From positions 1,088,001 to 1,152,000 of the forward strand of contig OY282442.1 of NCBI GenBank assembly GCA_958296115.1: DNA of 64,000 nucleotides, in the 5' to 3' direction. The stretch comes from an uncultured Dehalococcoidia bacterium. GTDB taxonomy: Bacteria; Chloroflexota; Dehalococcoidia; Lucifugimonadales; CAJWER01. This document shows positions 7,770 to 16,206 of the stretch, piece by piece; positions within the stretch are counted from its first letter, which is position 1; each line of letters begins with the position of its first letter. Below the pieces are notes generated by a model. The model ran no database searches. It saw nothing but the letters and a program-made list of their open reading frames with translations, and was not told the origin of the DNA. The translations under genes and the position numbers were made by a program.

Positions 7770-8972
7770 ATGCGTTATGGCTGGTTGGTGGTTGGGACTG
7801 TCTTCCTCGCGTCGGCTATCTCTATCGGGCCGGGCTACGCCTTTGGGCTGTTCATTGAGCCGTTGGAGGATTCCTTCGGATGGCGGCGCACGGCCATCAG
7901 CGCCTCGCTGTCCTTTGGGGCCGTAGGCAGCCTGACGTCGCCGATCCTCGGCAGGTTCATGGACCGCTACGGCGCCAGGCCGTTGATGACGATGTCGCTG
8001 CTCCTCATAGGCGTCAGCTTCCTGCTGAGGCCGCTGATGACGGAGCTATGGCACTGGTACGCGCTGAGCTTCATCCAGTACGTCGCCTTCTCCGGATCGA
8101 CCGGCCTGCCCGCGGGCCGGCTCGTAGCCGTCTGGTTCCCGAAGACCCGGGGTCGGGTCATGGGGCTGACGACCATGGGCAACAACTTCGGAGGGCTCAC
8201 AATCCCGCTCATGACGGGGTTCATGCTGGCTTCGGGCAACTGGGAGGGGGCGTTCCTGCTGCTCGCGGGCCTGACGTTCTTCATCGGGTTCCTGTCCCTC
8301 GTCCTGGTCCGCGAGTTTCCGGAAGGCGGCGAGGCGGAGGACAGGCCGAGGGGCGGCGGCGCGGCAATCGACTTCCCCGGTTCGACTGTCGGCGAGGCCG
8401 TCCGGATGCCCAGCTTCTACCTGCTCGGCCTCTCGCTGATGCTTGGGAGTTTTACGTACAGCGCCGTGGTGCCGCAGGTGGGCGACCACCTGATAGCCGA
8501 GGGGATGCCGCAAGACGTCGTGCCATTCGCCATCAGCCTGCTGGCCGCCTTCGGAATGGCGGGAAAGATCAGCTTCGGCTATCTCTCCGAGCGTTTCACC
8601 GCCCGCAGGATGATGATGGTGAGCCTGGTCGGGCAGGTCGTGTTCATACTCATGATGGTCAGATTCCCCACCCCGCCCGTCGCTTGGGTGGCCGCGCCGC
8701 TGTTCGGCCTGTTCATGGGGTCCTACGGCGCGCTGGTGAACCTCTCGATCCAGGAGACATTCGGGCTGAAGCACTTCGGCAGCATAGCGGGACTCATCTC
8801 GATGGTTATGATATTGCCGTTCTTCGCCGGCCCCCTGATGGCCGGCCAATCGTTCGACCTGGCGGGCAGCTACGGCCCGGGGTACATAGCCGTTGCCGTC
8901 ATGTTCGCAATCGGAGCGGTTACGCTGACCAGGGTGCGCCCCTTGACGTCGGCAACAACATACACAGTATAA
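7770..8972 (+). CDS. Major facilitator superfamily transporter
   Basis: A 400-residue membrane protein with about 12 hydrophobic segments. The loop 2-3 signature appears as GRFMDRYGARPLM, and a second related loop, GYLSERFTARRMMM, begins the second half: the usual two-fold MFS architecture. The overall pattern is closest to the monocarboxylate/oxalate-formate antiporter branch. ATG 7770 directly abuts the stop of the truncated methylase and has no strong ribosome site. The penicillin acylase gene follows 10 bp after its stop, which suggests uptake or efflux linked to that enzyme. Confidence 0.85.
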   Translation: MRYGWLVVGTVFLASAISIGPGYAFGLFIEPLEDSFGWRRTAISASLSFGAVGSLTSPILGRFMDRYGARPLMTMSLLLIGVSFLLRPLMTELWHWYALSFIQYVAFSGSTGLPAGRLVAVWFPKTRGRVMGLTTMGNNFGGLTIPLMTGFMLASGNWEGAFLLLAGLTFFIGFLSLVLVREFPEGGEAEDRPRGGGAAIDFPGSTVGEAVRMPSFYLLGLSLMLGSFTYSAVVPQVGDHLIAEGMPQDVVPFAISLLAAFGMAGKISFGYLSERFTARRMMMVSLVGQVVFILMMVRFPTPPVAWVAAPLFGLFMGSYGALVNLSIQETFGLKHFGSIAGLISMVMILPFFAGPLMAGQSFDLAGSYGPGYIAVAVMFAIGAVTLTRVRPLTSATTYTV

Positions 8973-8982
8973 GGAGAAATCG

Positions 8983-11358
8983 ATGAAGCTCGATGACAAG
9001 ACGATGCTCAGGAGGCTCGGCTCTGGGGAGCCGATAGACGCTGTATGCGGCGACGCGGGCATGAGCCGGGCGGGGTTCGATGAGTGGTGGAGCGGGCAGC
9101 TCGCGTCGCGGGCGCCGGACCTGGAGACCAGCCGAACGCTGGACGGGGCTGGCCGGGTCGAGGTCATCAGGGACGAGCTTGGGACGCCGCACGTATATGC
9201 GGACACCGACGACGACCTGTTCTTCGGGTACGGCTTCGCGATGGGGCAGGACCGCCTGTGGCAGCTCGATTACCTGCGGCGCAAGGCGATGGGCCGGCTC
9301 GCCGAGGTATTGGGGCCGGACGGGCTGGAGATGGACGTGATAGCGCGGACGGTCGGCGTCAACCGCATTGCGGAGGAGGAGATAGGGCGCATTCCGGGCG
9401 AGACTCGGCGCCGGCTGCACGCCTTCTCGCGCGGCATCAACGCGGCGATGGAGGAGAGCCGGGGACTTCCGCCCATCGAGTTCGACCTGCTCGACTACGA
9501 GCCGGAGGCGTGGACGCCGACAGACTCGATAGCGATATGGGCGGAGTTTCGGTGGTATCTCACGGGCCGGCTGCCCGTTATCGCCCTGCCTGAGATGGCG
9601 CGGCGCGCCCTGGGGGAGGGACCGTTGTACCGGGCGTTCCTGATGGGCGAGGCCGAGGAGGAGAGCATCGTGCCGAGCGGCCACTATCCGGCCGGGAGGT
9701 CTGGCGGTGAGAGGGTGGGCGACGTGGTGAGCGATCCGGACGAGGGGCTTGGCAGCAACAACTGGGTGATAGGCGGCAAGCTCTCGGACTCGGGGCTGCC
9801 TATCCTCGCCAGCGACCCGCACATCGCCTTTGGCAGCGTCTCCTGCTGGTACCAGGCGCACCTGTCGGGCGCGGGGTTCAACGTGGTGGGGGCTGGGTAC
9901 GCGGGGGTTCCCGGGGTGATATTCGGGCGGAACGAGCGGACGGCGTGGGGGCTGACGAACAACATATGCGCCCAGCGCGACCTGTACCAGGAGAGGGAGA
10001 ATCCGGCGAGGCCGGGCTGGTTCCTGTACGGCGGCGAGTGGGAGCGGGCGAGGGAGGTGGAGGAGGAGATCCAGGTCAAGGGCGGCGCGACTGTGACCAA
10101 GAGGATTACGCTGACCCGCAATGGCCCGCTGGCCGACGAGATCGTCCCGGAGATTGCGAGGGACAGCGGCCCGGTGTCGCTGAGATGGATGGGGCATGAG
10201 CCTTGCGACGAGATCACGCCGATGTTGGCGGTGAACAGGGCCGGGAGCGCGGCGGAGATACGGGAGGCGCTGAGGGGGTGGGTAGCGCCGACGTGGAGCT
10301 TCGGGTTCGCGGACGTGGACGGCCATTTCGGGTACCAGTCCGTCGGCAGAATACCCATCAAGGAGAACTGGGGGCGCGGCTATCGGCCTGGTTGGGATCC
10401 GGCGCGCCAGTGGCGGGAGGCGATTCCCTACGATGCGATGCCGCGCATGGAGGATCCCGACCAGGGTTGGGTGCGCTCGGCGAACAATCGTCTTGCGCCG
10501 GAGGATTTTCCGTATCCGCTTTCCGGCGTATGGAGCAGCGGACACCGCGCCCGGCGCATTCGCCAGATGATCGAGGAGAAGGGCAGGCTGACACGTGAGG
10601 ACGTTGCGGAGATGCAGCTGGACTCGGTGTCGCTGCGGGCGGCGGAGGGCGTGCGCGGGCTCGTCAGGACGCTGGAGGCGGTGGACGACGACAGGATAGC
10701 GGCGGCGCTGGGGCATCTGCGGGAGTGGGACTTTCGGATGGAGCCTGACCGGGTGGGAGCGGCGATATTCGAGAGCTTCTTCTACTACTGGGGGTTGAGG
10801 GCAGCCGCGGAGCGCTTCGAGGCCGGGCAGGCGGCGGTTCTGGGCACGGCGATGGCAGGGCTGGCGCTCGACCTGCTGAGGGCGGACGATCACGCCTGGT
10901 TCGTCCACGGAGAGCGCGGCAGGGCTGTTGCGGAGGCGATGGACGAGGCGCTAGACGACTTGGAGTCGAGGCTGGGCGGCGACATGGACGCATGGACTTG
11001 GGGGTCGGTTCACACCGTCAGGCTCGATCACCAGCTGGCTTCCCGGGGCGAGGTCTTCGAGACGCTCAACCGGGGCGGCGACCCTGTGCGCGGGAGCGGG
11101 GTAACCGTGTGCAACACGGGGTTCGATCCTACGTATCTGGCTGCGGTGGGCGCGAACTACAGGATCAACGCGGAGCTTGCGGACGATCCGCCGGGCCTGT
11201 GGGCTGTCGATACGGCGGGGCAATCGGGCCACCCGGGCAGCGCGAACTACTGCGACCAGCTTGGGGCTTGGCTGGACGGGCGGCACTACTACCTGCCATT
11301 GGACCGCCTCCGCGTGGAGGAGGCTGCCCGTTCGAGGCTGGTTATCAACGGGCGGTAG
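8983..11358 (+). CDS. Penicillin acylase (penicillin amidase) family Ntn-hydrolase
   Basis: A 791-residue protein. The alpha-chain part begins with VEVIRDELGTPHVYA near residue 57 and GFAMGQDRLWQLDYLRR near 84. The autoproteolytic junction and nucleophile lie in GLGSNNWVIGG near residue 260, where Ser would become the N-terminus of the beta chain. The expected SDPHIAF follows. Family members hydrolyse amide bonds of beta-lactams, N-acyl-homoserine lactones or other acylated amines. There is no signal peptide, although most studied members are exported; instead the first 45 residues (RRLGSGEPIDAVCGDAGMSR) look like a small helical, helix-turn-helix-like extension. AAGGAG precedes ATG 8983. It is likely in an operon with the MFS gene. 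Confidence 0.88.
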   Translation: MKLDDKTMLRRLGSGEPIDAVCGDAGMSRAGFDEWWSGQLASRAPDLETSRTLDGAGRVEVIRDELGTPHVYADTDDDLFFGYGFAMGQDRLWQLDYLRRKAMGRLAEVLGPDGLEMDVIARTVGVNRIAEEEIGRIPGETRRRLHAFSRGINAAMEESRGLPPIEFDLLDYEPEAWTPTDSIAIWAEFRWYLTGRLPVIALPEMARRALGEGPLYRAFLMGEAEEESIVPSGHYPAGRSGGERVGDVVSDPDEGLGSNNWVIGGKLSDSGLPILASDPHIAFGSVSCWYQAHLSGAGFNVVGAGYAGVPGVIFGRNERTAWGLTNNICAQRDLYQERENPARPGWFLYGGEWERAREVEEEIQVKGGATVTKRITLTRNGPLADEIVPEIARDSGPVSLRWMGHEPCDEITPMLAVNRAGSAAEIREALRGWVAPTWSFGFADVDGHFGYQSVGRIPIKENWGRGYRPGWDPARQWREAIPYDAMPRMEDPDQGWVRSANNRLAPEDFPYPLSGVWSSGHRARRIRQMIEEKGRLTREDVAEMQLDSVSLRAAEGVRGLVRTLEAVDDDRIAAALGHLREWDFRMEPDRVGAAIFESFFYYWGLRAAAERFEAGQAAVLGTAMAGLALDLLRADDHAWFVHGERGRAVAEAMDEALDDLESRLGGDMDAWTWGSVHTVRLDHQLASRGEVFETLNRGGDPVRGSGVTVCNTGFDPTYLAAVGANYRINAELADDPPGLWAVDTAGQSGHPGSANYCDQLGAWLDGRHYYLPLDRLRVEEAARSRLVINGR

Positions 11359-11696
11359 GCGCTGCCTGTCGGGGGAGCGGGGTTTGGGACGCGTTGAGTC
11401 ACCCTCACCCTGGGTCTCTCCCCTGTTGGGGAGGGTGATGAAGGCTGGGGGCCTCTTGGCGCCTTCGGCTATGTTCGTTTTGTCTCGGCCGGCTCCTTTC
11501 TGTTGGCGCTCTGGCGGTTCTAGCCGCTTCTGCGCCTGGCTTATCACCCTCACCCTAGCCCTTTCCCGTATAGGGAGAGGGGACGGGGCGGGGAATTGCC
11601 CTTTGTCCTTGCCCTTTCCCTTTGGGGGAGGGGCGCGGGGTTGGGGCTTTTGCCCTTTGTCCTGGCCCTTTTCCCCCGTGAGGGAGAGGGTACTTG

Positions 11697-12137
11697 GCGG
11701 GTCTTGGGACCCGCGTCCTGTCTACTCCTGGTTTCCCCCGCTCTCGCGGGAGATGAGTTTGCCTTGCAAGGCAGTGACTCCGGTACTTGCTTCGAGGATG
11801 CCGACGTCGATCGCCCGCCGACACTGGGGGTGCAGCCCCTCCTCTAACTTTCCCGGACGGCTGACGGGCCCTTGCGGGACCGCCTGCGTTTCGCGCTTGG
11901 ACCTTCCACCCGCCAAGGCGTCGGGCTGCGCTGGCTACGGTCCTCCCGGTCGTCCGAGAGTCCGCACCTGGAACGGGGGAGGCACATTTGGCACTGCGTC
12001 CTCCTGTCGAGACGCCGGAACACAGAGCGGCCTTCCCATACCGCGGGGGCCCCGTCCCAACAACAGCGGCGGCATGAATACCCTGATATTTGGTAGAGGT
12101 GGCTCTGTGCCCGTTTGGAGTACGTCCCTTCGGGCCG
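11697..12137 (-). ncRNA. Candidate structured non-coding RNA, copy A
   Basis: The transcript is predicted from the promoter at 12173-12144. The last 300 nt (about 12000-11697) differ from copy B at only six positions. They contain the hairpins CTCTCGG-ACGA-CCGGGAG, CGCC-TT-GGCG, GGGG-CTGCA-CCCC, GCCTT-GC-AAGGC (inside GAGT/ACTC), CCCGC-GAGA-GCGGG (a GNRA loop) and a terminal GCGGGTC-CCAA-GACCCGC. The 5' 140 nt are much less conserved. No uridine tract follows the last hairpin, so the 3' end is a guess. I see no RNase P, tmRNA, SRP or 6S signature. Confidence 0.6.
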
Positions 12138-12143
12138 TCTACC

Positions 12144-12173
12144 AGACTAGCACGGCTGTTCTCGCGGTGTCAA
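12144..12173 (-). promoter_or_regulatory. Promoter of structured RNA copy A
   Basis: Minus strand: TTGACA (12173-12168), 18-bp spacer, TAGTCT (12149-12144). The same two boxes and the same spacing occur in copy B, and the spacer differs at one base only. Confidence 0.6.
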
Positions 12174-12320
12174 GAGGCGCTATGGGGCAATTTTGGGGCA
12201 ATTTTCGGGGGAGGCCGGGGAATCACCCTCACCCTGGCCCTCTCCCATCGAGGGAGAGGGGACAGGACGGGGAGGGGATAGGGTGGGAGCGCAGGCGGGA
12301 CGCCCTGCGGTCATTGGGGG

Positions 12321-12350
12321 TTGACGTGTTGGGTACATGTGTTCTATCAT
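12321..12350 (+). promoter_or_regulatory. Promoter upstream of the terminase-like gene
   Basis: TTGACG (12321-12326) and TATCAT (12345-12350) are separated by 18 bp. The predicted start near 12357 leaves a leader of about 90 nt before TTG 12448. Confidence 0.5.
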
Positions 12351-12447
12351 TGTGTTAGGGGACTGACCCTTTGCCGCGCGGGGCGGTTCTCTCTTCCTGT
12401 TGGGCTTGGGGGCGTCCCGGGGCTAATCATTCGGGAGGTCATGAGCG

Positions 12448-13860
12448 TTGGGCAAGGAAAAAGTCGGTTACGGCGATAGGCGGAGGGCGCGGGCTGGGTC
12501 GGCGCGGGCTAGGGCGACGCGCAAGTCGGCGCGGGCTAGGCGGATGGCACGGGCTAGGTCTGGGTGGGCTGGGCCTGTGGGGTTCGTGCGGGGGATGCTG
12601 GGGGAGGCGCCGTATGACAAGCAGCGAGAGATATTGAGGGCGGTGGCGCTGCGTCCGCGGGTGTCGGTGGTGGGCTGTCACGGGTCCGGCAAGGATTGGG
12701 CCGCGGCGCGGGCGGCGCTGTGGTGGGTTACGGCTCATTATCCCGCCAAGGCTATCGTGACGGGGCCCACGGAGCGGCAGATAGATGACATCGTTTGGAA
12801 CGAGATGCGGACGGCGCACGCTCGGGCCGGGGGGAGGCTGCGGGGGCGGATGTTCAAGACTCCGAGGTACGAGGTGGACGAGCAGGCGTTCGCGCTGGGG
12901 TTCGCGACGAGCTCGCCGTACAACCTGCAGGGGTTCCATTCGCCGAACCTGTTGGTGGTGGTGACGGAGGCTCACGCGGTTGGCGAGGAGCACGTGGAGG
13001 CGCTGAGCCGGTTGAATCCGGATAGGCTGCTGCTGGTGGGCAACGCCTATTCGGTTCCCGGGGCGTTCTATGATTCGCAACATTCGAAGCGCTGGCTGTA
13101 CCAGACAATCAGGATAAGCGCGTTCGACACGCCGAACGTGAGCCGGGGGGAGGAGTGGGCGGCCGGGATGATCGGGGCGCCGGACGTGGAGGCCCGGAGG
13201 GTGGAGTGGGGAGAGGGGAGCGCGGAGTATTCGAGCATGGTGTTGGCGAAGTTTCCGGAGGAGCGGGAGGAGTTCGTGGTTCCGTTGGAGTGGGCGCGGG
13301 CGGCTGCGGAGCGGACGTTGGAGGCGGCTGGGCCGGTGGTGTCGGCGTGCGACGTGGCGCGGTTCGGGCGGGACAAGACGGTGGTCGTGCGCCGCCAGGG
13401 GGGTGTGGCGCGGATAGCTCACAGGATCCAGGGGCAGGACACGATGCGGATAGCGGAGTGGCTGGCGGAGCATTGCGAGCGTGAGCTGGTGGATTACCTG
13501 GTGGTGGATGAGACGGGTGTTGGGGGCGGGGTGATTGATAGGCTTCGGCAGCTGCGGGTTCGGAGGGCGCGTCTCGTGCCGTTCGTGGCGGGGAGCAGGG
13601 CGTCGGAGCCGGAGCAGTTCGTGAACCTGGGGGCGGAGGCGTGGTGGAAGATGCGTCGGGCGTATGAGTATGGGGAGCTGGATACGGAGTGGGATTCGGC
13701 GCTGGTGGAGCAGGTTACGACGCGGAGGTATAGGCGCGAGGGGGAGCGCATCAAGCTTCAGAGCAAGTATTCGATGCGGCGCTCGCCGGATGAGGCGGAC
13801 GCGCTGGCGATGACGTTCGCGGTGGACACGAGGCGGAAGCGGCTGATGATATGGACGTGA
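12448..13860 (+). CDS. Phage-type terminase large subunit-like protein (orphan)
   Basis: A 470-residue protein. A basic low-complexity N-terminus (about 40 residues of Arg/Ala repeats) precedes an ATPase domain with Walker A GCHGSGKD near residue 75. The Walker B region is LLVVVTEAHAV near 170, where the usual Asp-Glu appears as Thr-Glu. The C-terminal RNase H-like nuclease shows the three expected acidic clusters: CDVARFGRDKT near 300, VVDETGVGGG near 350 and SPDEADALAMTF near 450. Terminases package phage DNA, but no portal, capsid or small terminase gene is near. The start is TTG 12448, 10 bases after GGAGG; ATG 12441 is in another frame and stops after 12 codons. It lies between copy A of the repeat element and a restriction gene. 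It may be a prophage remnant or a domesticated gene. Confidence 0.75.
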   Translation: MGKEKVGYGDRRRARAGSARARATRKSARARRMARARSGWAGPVGFVRGMLGEAPYDKQREILRAVALRPRVSVVGCHGSGKDWAAARAALWWVTAHYPAKAIVTGPTERQIDDIVWNEMRTAHARAGGRLRGRMFKTPRYEVDEQAFALGFATSSPYNLQGFHSPNLLVVVTEAHAVGEEHVEALSRLNPDRLLLVGNAYSVPGAFYDSQHSKRWLYQTIRISAFDTPNVSRGEEWAAGMIGAPDVEARRVEWGEGSAEYSSMVLAKFPEEREEFVVPLEWARAAAERTLEAAGPVVSACDVARFGRDKTVVVRRQGGVARIAHRIQGQDTMRIAEWLAEHCERELVDYLVVDETGVGGGVIDRLRQLRVRRARLVPFVAGSRASEPEQFVNLGAEAWWKMRRAYEYGELDTEWDSALVEQVTTRRYRREGERIKLQSKYSMRRSPDEADALAMTFAVDTRRKRLMIWT

Positions 13861-13864
13861 GGGA

Positions 13865-13945
13865 TGCAGGCGGGACGGCTGGGGGCCTGGGGGAGAGGGG
13901 AGGGGATGCAGGCGGGACGCCTGCGGTCCTGAGGGCGGGGGATGC
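13865..13945. repeat. Two GCAGGCGGGAC-type palindromic repeats
   Basis: GATGCAGGCGGGACG occurs at about 13864 and 13906; the second continues into CCTGCGGTCC and forms the palindrome AGGCGGGACGCCT. Members of this family recur at about 12293, 15900, 15985, 16747, 17965, 43385, 47849 and 53808, always between genes. Confidence 0.7.
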
Positions 13946-13953
13946 GGGTAGGC

Positions 13954-13982
13954 TTGACAGGTGACGAAGGAAGCGCTATGTT
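13954..13982 (+). promoter_or_regulatory. Promoter of the DUF262/DUF1524 restriction gene
   Basis: TTGACA (13954-13959), 17-bp spacer, TATGTT (13977-13982). The predicted start near 13990 gives a leader of about 25 nt before GTG 14013, with TGAGGT as a ribosome site. Confidence 0.65.
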
Positions 13983-14012
13983 CGCTGTCGAATTCTGAGG
14001 TGAGGTTCAGAC

Positions 14013-15878
14013 GTGGATACGTCCATGCCGACAGTCCGAGGCCTGTTCAATGGGAACATCGTCTATGAGATTCCCATCTACCAGCGCGCCTACGTCTGGA
14101 ACAAGGCGGATCAGTGGGAGCCGCTGTGGCTGGATGTTGTGGGGATTGCAGATGCCCTCGATAAGGATACGAAGCCTCACTTCCTCGGCGCCACTGTGCT
14201 CAAGGAGGCGAAGAGCGGGTCTGTAGAAAAAGCCAAGCAGTACTCCGTAGTAGATGGGCAGCAACGACTGACGACTATCCAATTGTTGTTGGCGGCGGTG
14301 GCCAATGTTTTCAGGCGCAAGGAGGGACTATCCGAGAAGCTAGAGGATCTAAGTGAGACCGCTGATGGATTGACAACGAACAGGACCAGCAAGGGGAAAC
14401 TAAAGTCGGACCCCGACAAAATCAAACCCCTAGGCAGAGACTTCCAGACATTCACTGAAGTGATGGGGGCTAGCCGAGATGGCACTCTGATACAGGATGG
14501 CAACGGCTCTATCGGCAACTGCTATAGGTTTTTCCTTGGGAAGGTAACTTGTTGGCTTGAAGGATACGAAGATCCGGGGGAATTGGAAGAGCGCGCAAAG
14601 GCGCTGCTCACCGCCATATCTGACAAACTGCATGTTGTGGCCATATACCTGGCTGATTTCGAGAATGAATACGCCATATTCGAGGCGTTGAACGCACGAG
14701 GCGAGCCGCTATCGGAGTGGGAGAAGACGAAGAATTACATACTTTTCAAGGCTGGCGAGACCTCTGGGATTGATCAGGAAGAATTGTATGAACAATACTT
14801 GATGAAATTTGATGATCCTCAGTGGATGGTAGAGACAGGATCAGGGGCGGGACGTCGGCGTAGGTCGGATCTTTTCTTGGATTACTGGCTTGAGTCAAAG
14901 CTGCACAAGCAGATTGACACGCGGCGCGTGTTCAGGGAATTCCGCACTGAAATAGAGAGCGGCAAGATCGACCTAGAGAGTTGGTGCGACGAGTTGGGAG
15001 AAGATGGCACTTATTTTATGAAATGGGCGACAATTATGAAATGGGAGACAACGGAGGCGTGGGATGGAGACGTAGAAACGATTTTCCACTCACGCAGGGA
15101 GTCTCTTGGAATCGGGGCGGTGTGGCCATACCTGTTGGCCCTGTCGCGAACAGAGATGAGCTGCGACGATAAGAACAGGTGCTTCCGCGCGCTCGACAGC
15201 TTCCTATGGAGACGCGCTATCGTGGGTATGACTACCAACGGCTATGACAGCGTCGCCATAGAGTTGCTAAGGGCATTGCCAGACGAACCAAGCGGTGAGA
15301 CTCCGTACAGCGACGCAATCATCGAATATCTCATTGCACGTGAAGACGAGAGAGATTTGTGGCCCAGTGACAGCGAGGTGCGTCAAGCGGTCCTCGAGAG
15401 GCCGTTGTATAAGAAGCTCAGGAATCAGAAAAGTGTCCGGAGATTGCTCGAGGCAATCCAGCGTGCAATGTTGAGATGCAGACGGGCTGGGGATAAGATA
15501 ATGTCGGATGGGCTGCCCATCGAGCACATAATGCCACAGAGACGTGACGCAGAGCATTGGCCTCTCCCGGCGGATGCCGCCGAGGACGCCGAAGAGATGC
15601 GCGAACGTATCATCATCCATCGTTTGGGGAATCTGACGTTGGTCGATCCCATCCTGAACTCAGGAATGGGCAACAATCCATGGACTGTCAAGCGCCAGGA
15701 ACTCCATAAAGAGGATAATCTATATATCAACAAGGATCTGCTCAACCACGCGCCGGAGGACCATTGGGATGAAGAGCAGATCCGTATGAGAGGCGAGCGT
15801 CTTGCCGACTACATCGTCAAGATCTGGCCGCGGGGGCATTACGTAACGGGGGAGATCGAGCAAGTCAAGCAAGTATAG
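14013..15878 (+). CDS. GmrSD-type (DUF262 + DUF1524) modification-dependent restriction enzyme
   Basis: A 621-residue protein with both domains of the type IV system in one chain. The N-terminal DUF262/ParB-like domain has YEIPIYQRAYVWN near residue 17, HFLGATVL near 52 and VVDGQQRLTTIQ near 74, the nucleotide-binding/hydrolysing DGQQR motif. The C-terminal DUF1524 His-Me-finger nuclease has LPIEHIMPQ near residue 500 and RLGNLTLVDPILNSGMGNN near 545. Relatives cut DNA carrying modified (glucosylated or hydroxymethyl) cytosine and defend against phages. The gene is distinctly lower in GC than its neighbours and has its own consensus promoter, both signs of an acquired defence gene. The start may be GTG 14013 or ATG 14025. 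Confidence 0.88.
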   Translation: MDTSMPTVRGLFNGNIVYEIPIYQRAYVWNKADQWEPLWLDVVGIADALDKDTKPHFLGATVLKEAKSGSVEKAKQYSVVDGQQRLTTIQLLLAAVANVFRRKEGLSEKLEDLSETADGLTTNRTSKGKLKSDPDKIKPLGRDFQTFTEVMGASRDGTLIQDGNGSIGNCYRFFLGKVTCWLEGYEDPGELEERAKALLTAISDKLHVVAIYLADFENEYAIFEALNARGEPLSEWEKTKNYILFKAGETSGIDQEELYEQYLMKFDDPQWMVETGSGAGRRRRSDLFLDYWLESKLHKQIDTRRVFREFRTEIESGKIDLESWCDELGEDGTYFMKWATIMKWETTEAWDGDVETIFHSRRESLGIGAVWPYLLALSRTEMSCDDKNRCFRALDSFLWRRAIVGMTTNGYDSVAIELLRALPDEPSGETPYSDAIIEYLIAREDERDLWPSDSEVRQAVLERPLYKKLRNQKSVRRLLEAIQRAMLRCRRAGDKIMSDGLPIEHIMPQRRDAEHWPLPADAAEDAEEMRERIIIHRLGNLTLVDPILNSGMGNNPWTVKRQELHKEDNLYINKDLLNHAPEDHWDEEQIRMRGERLADYIVKIWPRGHYVTGEIEQVKQV

Positions 15879-15940
15879 GGTTCGCGGCGGGCCAGGGGGC
15901 GGGCGGGACGGCTGCGGTCCTTTTTGGACAAGGCCGGGGA

Positions 15941-15980
15941 GTCACCCTCACCCTAGCCCTCTCCCATCGAGGGAGAGGGG
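15941..15980 (+). repeat. CACCCTCACCCT...CCCTCTCCC palindromic repeat (REP-like)
   Basis: The sequence GTCACCCTCACCCTAGCCC is followed by the palindrome CTCTCCCATCGAGGGAGAG. It is the same unit as near 12225 and 52950, including the preceding GGCCGGGGA. It is followed at 15985 by a GCGGGCGGGACGGCTGCGG unit. The intergenic stretch 15879-16206 holds this, a promoter and a structured leader. Confidence 0.7.
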
Positions 15981-16020
15981 AGGGATGCGGGCGGGACGGC
16001 TGCGGTCTTGGGGGCGAGGC

Positions 16021-16049
16021 TTGACACTGGCGGTTACTCGGACTAAGGT
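16021..16049 (+). promoter_or_regulatory. Probable promoter of the lipoprotein gene
   Basis: TTGACA (16021-16026) is followed after 17 bp by TAAGGT (16044-16049), a weak -10. The predicted start near 16056 is exactly where the left arm of the long inverted repeat begins. Confidence 0.4.
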
Positions 16050-16058
16050 AGCTATCAC

Positions 16059-16171
16059 CTGTCCAAGGTCATCTTGCGCCCTATTGATGGGGCGCGGCGT
16101 GAGTTCAGCGTGTGATTGGAGGCCCTCGGGCCTCCTTGTAGCTCACGCGGGATTGAGGTGACCTTGGACAG
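16059..16171 (+). other. Structured leader: nested inverted repeats upstream of a lipoprotein gene
   Basis: Three nested pairings are visible. The outer arms CTGTCCAAGGTCA (16059-16071) and TGACCTTGGACAG (16159-16171) match perfectly over 13 bp. Inside them GCGTGAG (16097-16103) pairs with CTCACGC (16142-16148). At the centre GGAGGCCC/GGGCCTCC (16118-16135) is an 8-bp hairpin. The element ends 35 nt before the ATG at 16207. It could be a cis-acting RNA, a transcription-factor site or a small mobile palindrome. I do not recognise a known riboswitch. Confidence 0.55.
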
Positions 16172-16206
16172 TGACCGAAAATCCGCGCTGCAAAGAGGCA
16201 TCTGCA

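Larger units (their letters stand above)
11395..12265 (-). repeat. 0.85-kb repeat element, copy A (inverted relative to copy B)
   Basis: Read on the minus strand, this region aligns with 52950-53800 over its whole length. In order it holds a CCCTCTCCC palindrome, a segment rich in ATTGCCCC, a TTGACA/TAGTCT promoter, a structured RNA-like region, several further GGGAGAGGG-type palindromes, a shared GAGACAAAACGAACATAG segment near 11475, and a final palindrome. The two copies lie about 40.7 kb apart in opposite orientation. No transposase or reverse transcriptase is nearby. The gap 11359-12447 contains no credible protein gene. Confidence 0.85.

Noticed and set aside
12441-12479. ATG 12441 as start of the terminase-like gene
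   Set aside because: It is in a different frame and reaches a stop after 12 codons; TTG 12448 keeps the long frame open and is still well spaced from GGAGG.
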